Shown piece by piece: positions 17,472 through 25,416 of a DNA stretch of 57,632 nt. Both the position numbers and the translations under genes were made by a program. Location of the stretch: the NCBI GenBank assembly GCA_035566895.1, contig DATMQA010000064.1, positions 1-57,632 on the forward strand. The letters run 5' to 3'. Numbering within the stretch: position 1 is the first letter of the stretch; every line of letters starts with the position of its first letter. Under the pieces are notes generated by a model. The model made no database searches. It saw only the letters and a program-made list of their open reading frames with translations, and was not told the DNA's origin. The stretch is from DATMQA01 sp035566895 (GTDB taxonomy: Bacteria > Verrucomicrobiota > Verrucomicrobiia > Limisphaerales > UBA8199).

Positions 17472-18137
17472 ATGAGACGCTGGGCATTGGTCGTTCTCGG
17501 GTTGTACCTCCTTATCCTTATCGCCTTCACCGTGCCGGTAATCGTCGTGTGTTTCATGCGAGAGGTGCAGACAAAGCAGACCGAACCGCTGGGGGTCTAT
17601 GCAACCTGGCCGTATTGGCTTTGGGTGGCGGTGATGGTTCTGGGCGAGGCCGCGTTATTGGTCGTGCCAGTCCGGGTTGCCGAACAGCGGCCCGTGGCCC
17701 GCCGTTCTCTGGTCCTGCCGGTCATCGTGGCCGGGTTCATGATGGGCTGCCTGGGAGTCGGCGCGGTTTGTTCCCTTGGCGAGGCTGTGTTTCACGACCA
17801 CACCCCTAACTGGATTGGGTGGGGTGGCCCGGCCGCAGGCATTTTGATCTGGTTGGTTTGGGGCGCGGTATTCTTTCGATTGGGCCGTGGCGCGGAACCG
17901 GGCGACCTCATTTCCCGGCAATGCCGACTGCTCCTCAAAGGCACCATCCTCGAATTGCTCGTCGCCGTGCCGTCTCACATCTGGGTGCGCCGGCAAACTT
18001 ATTGCTGCGCTGGATTCATGACGTTCATCGGCATCACCTTCGGCCTCTCGGTGATGCTATTCTCCTTTGGTCCAGCCGTGTTCTTCCTCTATGTGGACCG
18101 GTGGCGGCGGTTGCATCCCAGCGGCGGCAAATCGTAA
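17472..18137 (+). CDS. Integral membrane protein of unknown function
   Basis: 221 residues from ATG 17472 (an upstream start at 17436 adds 12 residues before the first helix and is less likely). Five or six hydrophobic helices: LVVLGLYLLILIAFTVPVIV, YWLWVAVMVLGEAALLVVPV, LVLPVIVAGFMMGCLGVGAV, GGPAAGILIWLVWGAVFF and one or two near the C-terminus, with a Cys pair (TYCCAGF) and a basic tail. Similar small polytopic proteins are common in Verrucomicrobia, but I cannot assign a function. Confidence 0.65.
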   Translation: MRRWALVVLGLYLLILIAFTVPVIVVCFMREVQTKQTEPLGVYATWPYWLWVAVMVLGEAALLVVPVRVAEQRPVARRSLVLPVIVAGFMMGCLGVGAVCSLGEAVFHDHTPNWIGWGGPAAGILIWLVWGAVFFRLGRGAEPGDLISRQCRLLLKGTILELLVAVPSHIWVRRQTYCCAGFMTFIGITFGLSVMLFSFGPAVFFLYVDRWRRLHPSGGKS

Positions 18138-18247
18138 AACGCAACTCTCAAAGCGGGACGGTGGAGACGCTCCGCGATTGTCGTGGGACAGCTGAAGAGT
18201 GAGGATCGCCGTGCTCACCACAAGCGCGACCTCACCAGAGTAACGTT

Positions 18248-20431
18248 TTAATAGGGCTCAACAACGAGCCGATAAAATTTTGCCCCGTCCACAATTGGAA
18301 CCACGGCAACGTTATCCTCGCCTTGAACCTGCACCGCGGCTGAACTATTGGTCCAACCACTCGGCAGAACCGCGGTCTCCTGAAGCGCAAACACGGTAGC
18401 CGAGGTCGGCCAACTGCAGCGGACCATTCCGGCCATCAAAAGGATGCTCAGTGATGGCGAGGTCGGCGTCGCGGCGGCCTCCGCCGAGTCGGGCCCTGCG
18501 CCGCCCGAGTTCACCGCCGAGATGACATAATAGTAAGGGGTGCCGGGAGTCAGGCCGGTATCGGTGTAGTTGGTCGCAGCGACCGTCGGGGTGATGAGCT
18601 CATAAGGGCCCTGGCTGATGGTGGCGCGTTGGACGTCGTAGCCGTTCGCGCCGGAGACACTGTTCCAATTCAGCGAAACCAGCCCCGCGCCGGGCACCGC
18701 GATTAGCCCCGTCGGTGCGGACGTGGGGCGGGGCACGAGGTTCGTGACAGTGACCTGCTGCAGGTAGTATCGGCTGTAGTTGGTCGAGTCGGAATCAAAC
18801 GAAAAATTGTAACCCCAATCGCCGACGAATTCGTCGTCCGCAATTGTCCATGTCAGTGTGTACCACTTGTCGCTTCCCGGAACTGAATTCCACCCGATGC
18901 CCTTCCGCCCCGTCGCAGACTCGTATTTCAGGTTGAACCCGGGGTTATCCGTCGCCGAAATCTTTCGCACCACGGCGCTGATTCTGATCGAGGCGTGCGT
19001 GTACGACAGGAAATTCGGGTCCACCGTAAACGTAACCGCCGAACTCTTGCTGCAATCGCGGGCCGGGCCGCCATAAACGGTGACGGGCGTCGAGCTGGCG
19101 TCCGCATTAAGCTGGTGCAAACCGTTTTCGACGTTGGGATTTCCCATCGACACCAACACCGAAGACGCGCCGCTGTAGTTGCCGCCCCAGGGGAAAGGTC
19201 CGCTCCGGTTGGTTCCCGCCTGCGAGACCAGGCTCGACGGGACGCCGATCACCAGCACGGGAGCATTGCTTAACGAACAGACAGTAGCGTTGGCAATACT
19301 GCCATTGACGGGGTTCAGGATTCCTACGGATTGGCCGAAGTCGATGTTATCAATACTGTTCGGCGGCGCCCAGGCGGTCATCACGCTATTGGTGGCGCCC
19401 TGGAAAACAAATCCGTAGTCCTTGTTGTTGAGCAGCAGCCATCCCGTGTACTTTGGGTTGGGACCCAGTTGCGCCGCCAGGTTTTGCAGGGCGATATAGG
19501 CCGGATTAGTGGTGCCGGTCGAACTGAGCAGCCCCATTGCGTATCCGCCATCCTGCGCTTCGAACCACTCGAGATGGCTGACTCCCTGCGCGATACCCAT
19601 CGTGTAGGCCTTGACCAGGTCCTGGGCTTGAGTGGCAGCGGTGACTTGTCCCCCAAGTGCTTCGCCTATCTCCGTGAACCAAATTGGGACCTTCCATTTC
19701 GCCGGGTTTTTGGCCGCCAGCATCTTGCGGATGGTCGGCACGACGCTCATGAACTCCGCCTCCTGGCCGGAACTTAATGTGCCCAACACCTCGTAAGGAT
19801 GCACGCAAATATAGTCGAAGTGATCCGCCGCGCCGGCCTGCAGCGCCTGCTCGAGGTAGAGGATATCGACAGAGGCCACACTCAACCCGATCCGGGCGTT
19901 GGTATCCGCCGCCTTGGCCGCATTATAGGCGTTGGTCACCACGCGCGCATAATCCGTAGCCGTTCCCCCGGCGGCAAAGTTCTCCGGCTCGTTCCACACC
20001 TCCCAGTATCGGACCCGCCCTCCCGCGTGCGCCACCACGTTCGAGACATAAGCCGACCAGGCCGAATAGTTGTTCGTTGGGAAAGTATGCGTGTTGGAAT
20101 TGATCCAGGTGGCGTTGTACAGAAACAGGCCGCTCACATTCAGGTTGTTGCGGGTCGCCGAGTTGAGCATCGAATCCGTCAGCGACCAGCTCCACATCCC
20201 GGCTGACGGCTCGATCTGATTCCATTCGGGAAGGATTCGCACCCACTTCACCCCGGCGGCCGCCATTTTCGACATCCACGAGCCGTAAAGGCCCGAGGCT
20301 TGGGCCGAGGTCCCCACCCCAAACGGGCTGGGATCGTCGGCGGCCGCGGAAACCAAACAACGCGCACAAACCAGCAGCACGAGGACCGGGAAGGCCTCTC
20401 CGGGGAGCTCAATGCGGACCTTTCGAGTCAT
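18248..20431 (-). CDS. Secreted GH39-like glycoside hydrolase with fibronectin III domain
   Basis: 727 residues with a signal peptide. A TIM-barrel domain (about 35-340) opens with GSWMSKMAAAGVKWVRILPEW and carries the clan GH-A acid/base in WNEP (Glu148) and the likely nucleophile Glu254 in WFTEIGE; this looks GH39-like. A middle beta region has GPARDCSKSS and a carbohydrate-binding look; a fibronectin type III domain (about 570-660, VPGAGLVSLNWNSVSGANGYDVQRA) follows, then a C-terminal module ending KFYRLVVEPY. Likely attacks a plant or microbial glycan; substrate not determinable. Confidence 0.82.
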   Translation of the reverse strand: MTRKVRIELPGEAFPVLVLLVCARCLVSAAADDPSPFGVGTSAQASGLYGSWMSKMAAAGVKWVRILPEWNQIEPSAGMWSWSLTDSMLNSATRNNLNVSGLFLYNATWINSNTHTFPTNNYSAWSAYVSNVVAHAGGRVRYWEVWNEPENFAAGGTATDYARVVTNAYNAAKAADTNARIGLSVASVDILYLEQALQAGAADHFDYICVHPYEVLGTLSSGQEAEFMSVVPTIRKMLAAKNPAKWKVPIWFTEIGEALGGQVTAATQAQDLVKAYTMGIAQGVSHLEWFEAQDGGYAMGLLSSTGTTNPAYIALQNLAAQLGPNPKYTGWLLLNNKDYGFVFQGATNSVMTAWAPPNSIDNIDFGQSVGILNPVNGSIANATVCSLSNAPVLVIGVPSSLVSQAGTNRSGPFPWGGNYSGASSVLVSMGNPNVENGLHQLNADASSTPVTVYGGPARDCSKSSAVTFTVDPNFLSYTHASIRISAVVRKISATDNPGFNLKYESATGRKGIGWNSVPGSDKWYTLTWTIADDEFVGDWGYNFSFDSDSTNYSRYYLQQVTVTNLVPRPTSAPTGLIAVPGAGLVSLNWNSVSGANGYDVQRATISQGPYELITPTVAATNYTDTGLTPGTPYYYVISAVNSGGAGPDSAEAAATPTSPSLSILLMAGMVRCSWPTSATVFALQETAVLPSGWTNSSAAVQVQGEDNVAVVPIVDGAKFYRLVVEPY

Positions 20432-20562
20432 CGTCCTAGAGGTTCCCTGGCAATCCCAGGCGTGTCAATCCGCTGAGTGAGCTCCGGTTCCCCGTCAGCA
20501 CCGGTGCGGGGGTAATTATGGTCTATCCTTTGTCACGGATTTGTTACATAATTGTTTCCAAT

Positions 20563-20578
20563 ATGACAAAACTGTCAT
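20563..20578. promoter_or_regulatory. Possible operator upstream of the PEP-mutase-family operon
   Basis: ATGACA-AAAC-TGTCAT is a perfect 6-bp inverted repeat about 90 bp before the first gene of the 20.7-27.2 kb operon. TTTGTCA at 20529-20535 repeats half of it. The AT-rich stretch 20540-20562 around it would suit a promoter, but I cannot place -35 and -10 boxes with confidence. Confidence 0.3.
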
Positions 20579-20665
20579 CCGCCGCTCATCACTCGTTCAT
20601 AAACATTTGATGAACTGGGCAGCGCGGAAACCAATCCGCGGAATCAACACCGTAACGCTCGACTT

Positions 20666-21658
20666 ATGCAATCAGAGAACAATCATCTGGCGCACAGCGC
20701 CCGCCTTTTTCACGGCCAATCCCAGGTCGGCATTGGGGTGTACGACGGTCTTTCAGCACTGCTCGCGGCCAAGTGGCATTTTGATTTCACCTGGGTGAGC
20801 AGCTTCTGCTGCTCGGCGGCGGCGGGGCTGCCCGACGCCGGCATCGTCGGTGCCGAAGACATGCTGTCGGTCGTCCGCCGTGTTCGCCGGTCAGCGGACC
20901 TGCCGATTGTGGTCGATATCGATTCCGGCTACGGCGACGCGGTGAAGGTTTACTATGTGGCTGAGGCCATGGCCCGGGCGGGCGCGGCAGCGCTGTGCAT
21001 CGAAGACAACCCGCCCTCGAAACGGTGCAGCCTCTATGACGGTTACGAACGCGCCTTGGTTTCTGTCGAGGAACACATCGCCCGCTTGCGGGCTGCGCGG
21101 GCCGGCGTGGCCGCCGCCGGTGTCCCCTGCCAGATCATCGCCCGGACCGAGGCGCTGGTCGCTGGTTTGGGCGTGCCCGAGGCGCTCCGCCGGGCGGCAG
21201 CCTATGCCGATGCGGGAGCGGAAGCGGTGTTCATTCAATCGCTGGATGCGACCGGCGGAGAAGTGCTGACATTCGGGCGTCAATGGCGCGGCCGCACCCC
21301 GCTCTTCATCGCCCCGACGAGGCTACCGAAGGTCACCAAAAAGGAATTCTTCGACGCCGGCATCTCCCATGTCATTTTCGCCAACCAGGGCCTGCGCGCC
21401 GCACACACGGCGATGGACCGCACCTTCCGCATTCTGGCTGACGCCGATTCTGCGCAAGAGGCGGAGGCCGGCATATCATCGATTGCGGAAGTCGCCGTCG
21501 CCGTCGGAGCGGGCAAGGTGGTGGAATTGGAAGCTTTTCTGGCCGGGGCCCAGGCGGGCCACGGCACGCCTTCCCCCGCGGAAAAACGCCCGAGGAAGTC
21601 TGTGGCGGCCAGGGGAATTGGCTTGCGCGGCAGCAAAAAGAAATTGATCGTCCACTGA
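20666..21658 (+). CDS. PEP mutase / isocitrate lyase superfamily enzyme with unusual active-site loop
   Basis: 330 residues. The barrel follows PEP mutase almost residue by residue: VYDGLSA (25-31), W43, S45, D57, the metal-binding D84 and D86 in VVDIDSGYG, E113 in CIEDN, K119 and R160 in IIARTEA. Mutases have K-x-N-S in the gating loop and C-C lyases (isocitrate, methylisocitrate) have K-K/R-C-G-H; here it reads SKRCS (118-122), a mixture. The EDK-x5-NS signature used for phosphonate enzymes is therefore broken (EDN...KRCS). Function could be mutase, phosphonopyruvate hydrolase or C-C lyase. The basic tail ends GSKKKLIVH. Its stop overlaps the next ATG by one base. Confidence 0.8.
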   Translation: MQSENNHLAHSARLFHGQSQVGIGVYDGLSALLAAKWHFDFTWVSSFCCSAAAGLPDAGIVGAEDMLSVVRRVRRSADLPIVVDIDSGYGDAVKVYYVAEAMARAGAAALCIEDNPPSKRCSLYDGYERALVSVEEHIARLRAARAGVAAAGVPCQIIARTEALVAGLGVPEALRRAAAYADAGAEAVFIQSLDATGGEVLTFGRQWRGRTPLFIAPTRLPKVTKKEFFDAGISHVIFANQGLRAAHTAMDRTFRILADADSAQEAEAGISSIAEVAVAVGAGKVVELEAFLAGAQAGHGTPSPAEKRPRKSVAARGIGLRGSKKKLIVH

Positions 21659-22848
21659 TGCTCGCTGCTCGCGCCCAGGCGCTGACAGGTTCCCAAACCT
21701 CCGGAATGCGCAACCGCGCGCGCAAACTGCGTTCCGAAGGAATCCACGTCGTTAACTTTGCCGCGGGCGAACTGGACCAGGACACCAGCCCGCGGATCAA
21801 GGAAGCCGTTCGAAAGGCGATTGACGCAGGCGCCACCCAATACACCGATACGCTGGGCATCCGTCAATTGCGCGAGCGTTTGGCCGCGAAGGTTACCCAA
21901 AAGACCGGTCTCGAATACACGCCGGAGGAAGTCGGCTTCACCGCCGGCGCCAAGCAGGCGCTGTTCAATGCGGCTTTTGTTGCCTTTGAGGCCGGGGACG
22001 AGGTTATCATTCCCGCGCCCTACTGGGTGACCTTCCCGGAACAAGTGCGGCTGGCCGGCGCGACCCCCGTTTTCCTGCCGACCGAACAAAACGGTTTTCA
22101 GCCTGACGTGGACGAACTGGCTCGGCGCATTACCCCGCGAACCCGGGGCCTGATTCTCAACACACCCCACAACCCGACTGGCGTGGTTTATCCCGCCAGT
22201 GCGCTCGAACAAGTGGCCCGGCTCGTCTTGCAACACGAGTTGACCTGCATTTTCGACGAATGCTATGACGAGCTGGTCTATCCACCCGCCGCGCATTGCA
22301 ACGTCGTGAAGCTCGTTCCGGAAATGAAGGCCCGGACGGTTTTGATTGGGTCGTTCTCGAAAACCTATTGCATGGCCGGCTGGCGGGCCGGCTTCGTTGC
22401 CGCGCCGCAGCCCATGATCAAGACCATTGCCGATCTGCAAAGCCACACCGCGTCCAACGCCTGCAACCTCGTGCAACACGCCGCCCTGGCCGCGCTGGAG
22501 CCCGGCAACGACGCCTTCGTCGCTGGAATCCGGCAGCAGTTGTCCGCTCAAAGAACGGCTGCGCTGCAACTGGTTCAGAAACTCCCCGGCGTCTCCTGCG
22601 TGACTCCCGCTGGCGCGTTCTACCTCTTTCCCGAAGTTAACGGGCTGCTCCAGAAGTCATTCGCGGGCCGGCGCGTCGAGACTGTGGACCGCCTGGCCGA
22701 ACTGCTGCTCGAGCATGCCCACCTCGCGGTCGTGCCTGGCTCGGCATTCGGGTCCGAGCGCCACATCCGGATCTCTTACGCCATACCGGTAGAAGAGATT
22801 ATTGCCGGCTTGACCCGCCTCGGCCGATTCATTCAGTTGCTGGCGTGA
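21658..22848 (+). CDS. Class I PLP-dependent aminotransferase
   Basis: 396 residues, fold type I (aspartate-aminotransferase subgroup). Visible: NFAAGELDQDTS, YTDTLGIRQLRE, the APYWVTFPEQ stretch, NTPHNPTGVVYP, DECYDELVYP, the PLP lysine Lys235 in GSFSKTYCMAGWRAGF, and the substrate-binding Arg in HIRISYA. It lacks a signal peptide. Start codon overlaps the stop of the PEP-mutase-family gene (TGATG), so the two are probably made together. In this setting it may transaminate the 2-oxoacid made by its neighbour (for example phosphonopyruvate to phosphonoalanine), which is inference. Confidence 0.9.
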   Translation: MLAARAQALTGSQTSGMRNRARKLRSEGIHVVNFAAGELDQDTSPRIKEAVRKAIDAGATQYTDTLGIRQLRERLAAKVTQKTGLEYTPEEVGFTAGAKQALFNAAFVAFEAGDEVIIPAPYWVTFPEQVRLAGATPVFLPTEQNGFQPDVDELARRITPRTRGLILNTPHNPTGVVYPASALEQVARLVLQHELTCIFDECYDELVYPPAAHCNVVKLVPEMKARTVLIGSFSKTYCMAGWRAGFVAAPQPMIKTIADLQSHTASNACNLVQHAALAALEPGNDAFVAGIRQQLSAQRTAALQLVQKLPGVSCVTPAGAFYLFPEVNGLLQKSFAGRRVETVDRLAELLLEHAHLAVVPGSAFGSERHIRISYAIPVEEIIAGLTRLGRFIQLLA

Positions 22849-22867
22849 TCCTGCCCTGAGAAGTGAT

Positions 22868-24121
22868 ATGAGCGCTCCAGTTCAATCGGGTCTCGTTTTG
22901 TTCCTCGGCATGGTCCGGAGAGGTGAGTTCGAGAGCCTCCACCAGCACGATTTGCCCTTGGGCATCCTGATCGACACCAACAGCAAGCATCGTTTGGGTG
23001 ACGTCTCCCGCTTCAAACTGGTCGAGCGATTCGATTTCTCGCGGCCACTGCCGGAACTCATCGAAGCGGTCCGCGCCATCCAGGCGCGTTCTGGCATCGC
23101 CTGTCTTTACAACGTGATCGAGTTTTACGTCGCCCAGACCGCCCACGTTGCCGCCGCCCTGGGCGTTCCCTGCCTCTCGCCGGCCTCGGCGCGGCTGTGC
23201 CTGGACAAAAGCCTGATGCGTCAGCGTTTTCACGAACGCCTCGGGCCGGGCGCCGCCGCACGCTTTCAGGTGGTCACTTCCGAGTCGGCGCTGATGGATT
23301 TTGCCCGACAAATGGGATACCCGGTTTTCTTGCAGCCCGCCAACGTGTCCGCCAGCATGTGGGCGACGCGCAACACCGGCCCGGAGATGCTGCGGACGAA
23401 TTATCACGCGATCCTGAACGAGGTGCCCAGGTATTACGAGAAATTAGGCAAAAAAGGCACCCAACTGGTCGTGGTCGTCGCGGAATACCTGGAAGGAAGC
23501 AACATTTCGATTGACTGCCTGGCGGACCGCGCAGGTAAGGTTTACAGCACTCCCGTCGTCGATGTATTGACTGGCCGGGACATTGGCATCGATGACTACC
23601 ACCACTTTGCTCGTCTAGTACCATCGCGCCTGAGCGCATCCGAGCAAAACGGACTCGAACAGAAGGCCATTGCGGGTGTGCAGGCGTTGGACATGACCTC
23701 TGCCGCTGCCCACGTCGAATTCATCGGCTCGCGTCTGGGTGAAATCGGCGCCCGCCCGGGTGGGAATCGACCACGCATTCTCGAGCTGGCCTGCGGCATC
23801 GATCTGCTCCATGCCTATTATCAGGTCCTCAGCGGGGCCAGTCCCGATGTGCGGCAGGACCGCCAGTTGGCGGCAGCCATCGTGACGCCATTCCCGCGCA
23901 AAAACGGCACTCTGCGCGCTACCCGGCACCTCGAACAAATTCTTAAGCTCCCCGGCTACGTTTACCATGAAGTCCGCGCTCAACCGGGCCAGCCCGTTGG
24001 CCTTGCCAGCGGCGGTTTCCGCGCGCCCCTGTACGTCGAGCTGATGTCGCCGGATACGGGCGAGATTCGCCACAGCGTGGACCAACTCGCCTCCTGGTCG
24101 GACCTTTACGAGGTGGAATGA
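22868..24121 (+). CDS. ATP-grasp ligase (L-amino acid ligase-like)
   Basis: 417 residues. An N-terminal Rossmann-like part (GLVLFLGMVRRGEFESL) is followed by the ATP-grasp domain: LCLDKSLMRQRF (about 116-127), GYPVFLQPANVSAS, VVAEYLEGSNISIDCL, the HVEFIG strand (about 281) and GEIGARPGGNRPRI (about 290-303), as in L-amino acid ligases and other carboxylate-amine ligases that make peptides or amides through an acyl phosphate. It starts 19 bp after the aminotransferase and stops one base before the transporter. A role in joining the transamination product to an amino acid is the natural reading of the context. Confidence 0.88.
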   Translation: MSAPVQSGLVLFLGMVRRGEFESLHQHDLPLGILIDTNSKHRLGDVSRFKLVERFDFSRPLPELIEAVRAIQARSGIACLYNVIEFYVAQTAHVAAALGVPCLSPASARLCLDKSLMRQRFHERLGPGAAARFQVVTSESALMDFARQMGYPVFLQPANVSASMWATRNTGPEMLRTNYHAILNEVPRYYEKLGKKGTQLVVVVAEYLEGSNISIDCLADRAGKVYSTPVVDVLTGRDIGIDDYHHFARLVPSRLSASEQNGLEQKAIAGVQALDMTSAAAHVEFIGSRLGEIGARPGGNRPRILELACGIDLLHAYYQVLSGASPDVRQDRQLAAAIVTPFPRKNGTLRATRHLEQILKLPGYVYHEVRAQPGQPVGLASGGFRAPLYVELMSPDTGEIRHSVDQLASWSDLYEVE

Positions 24122-24122
24122 A

Positions 24123-25412
24123 ATGCGGCGGAGCTCCGAATCAACCATCGCCATCTGGCTGGTGTGCGTCGGCATTGGCCTGTTGTTCCTCGCTCGCGGC
24201 GCTTTCCAACCCTACATCTTCCCGCTCTTCGAGCACTTGGGCGGGCTATCGTATGCCCGGATTGCGACGCTGCTGAACGGCTACGTCCTGGCCCAATCGG
24301 TCTGCGCGCCACTGGCGGGCTGGTACACGGATCGCACTTCGGTCCGCGTCGCGCTGGCCACCAGCATCCTCTTTGGGCTCTGCAGCTTCCTGGTGATCGC
24401 GAACAGCCCCGGGTTTTGGGTTTCAGCCGTCGCAGTCTTTATCGCGGGCCTGGCCTTTGTTCTCGGAAAAATCTCTCTCAATACGATTTTGGTGGTTCAT
24501 TCCACGCCGGAAATTCTTCGTCGCTCGGTGGCGAAGAGGGCGACCCTTCTGAACCTGGGTTCGTTCTTCGGCAACAGCCTCGCCTACCAGGTCACTGCCA
24601 GCATCGGCTACCGCGCGCACGCATTTGTGCTCGGCTTGCTCTATTTGCCCCTGGCCATCGGGCTGGCTGCCAGGCCCAGCCCGGCAACAACGGCGCCCGC
24701 GAAAACCTGGGGCATCGCCAATTTGAAAATGTTGTGCCGGAACAAAGCTTTTCTTTCGGACGCCCTGCGGCGGTTCGCATTGGTCCTGCCTTACGGATGT
24801 TGGGGCACGATCATACCCAAGTACGTTATCGATCAATATCACTCGAACAAACCCGTCTGGATTGTGTCCCTGACCAGCGTCTGTACCACCATTATCGGGG
24901 CGCATTTTCTGGCGGTGTATCTGTCGGCAAAATTGTACCGGCGAGGATTCAAGTGGGAGTGGTGGTCGATGACCTCCGTTTTGCTTTATTGCACAGGCTT
25001 GATGATGCTGATCTTCGCCCGGAATCCGGTCGTGTTGCCGGTGGCCATCGTTGTCTTCATTTGTGGCGAGGTCCTGATGACCCCGTGCTTCGACGAGACC
25101 GCCAAAAAACACAGCGGCGAAGCCGGAATGGCGACCTGCCTCGGCCTGCTCCACCTCGTGGACGGTTTCGGTCGCATGTTGGGCGCCGCCTTCGCGCTGG
25201 CCATGTATGGGTGGATGCGGAATTCGTCCTACTACGGCTTATATTGGCCGGTGGTCGTCGGGTCGTTCCTGTTCGTGTGCATCGTCTTGCACATCATCGC
25301 TCACGCGTTGGCCCGGAACCAGCCGGCAACGGGATGTCATCCAACCGGGGCGGCGACCACCTTGCAGCAAGAGCAAGCCGCCATTCTCGCCGATGAGGGC
25401 GTGGATCGCTAG
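24123..25412 (+). CDS. MFS transporter
   Basis: 429 residues with about 12 hydrophobic helices. The loop between helices 2 and 3 has GWYTDRTSVRVAL, the major-facilitator motif A (G-x-x-x-D-R-x-x-R). ARGAFQPYIFPLFEHLGGL in the first helix region resembles sugar- or drug-type MFS carriers. It begins one base after the ATP-grasp stop and is followed 4 bp later by the gamma-glutamyltransferase. In an operon with biosynthetic enzymes and a periplasmic peptidase, export of the product or import of its processed form are both possible. Confidence 0.85.
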   Translation: MRRSSESTIAIWLVCVGIGLLFLARGAFQPYIFPLFEHLGGLSYARIATLLNGYVLAQSVCAPLAGWYTDRTSVRVALATSILFGLCSFLVIANSPGFWVSAVAVFIAGLAFVLGKISLNTILVVHSTPEILRRSVAKRATLLNLGSFFGNSLAYQVTASIGYRAHAFVLGLLYLPLAIGLAARPSPATTAPAKTWGIANLKMLCRNKAFLSDALRRFALVLPYGCWGTIIPKYVIDQYHSNKPVWIVSLTSVCTTIIGAHFLAVYLSAKLYRRGFKWEWWSMTSVLLYCTGLMMLIFARNPVVLPVAIVVFICGEVLMTPCFDETAKKHSGEAGMATCLGLLHLVDGFGRMLGAAFALAMYGWMRNSSYYGLYWPVVVGSFLFVCIVLHIIAHALARNQPATGCHPTGAATTLQQEQAAILADEGVDR

Positions 25413-25416
25413 CGTT

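Noticed and set aside
20666..21658. Calling the first operon gene a plain PEP mutase (pepM)
   Set aside because: The EDK-x5-NS signature is broken and a Cys replaces the key Asn, so a firm name is not justified.
21280..22569. Minus-strand frame of 429 codons opposite the PEP-mutase and aminotransferase genes
   Set aside because: Shadow frame; the plus strand has conserved catalytic residues.
24164..25396. Second plus-strand frame inside the MFS gene
   Set aside because: Arg/Pro/Gly-rich alternative frame; the other frame shows membrane helices and MFS motif A.
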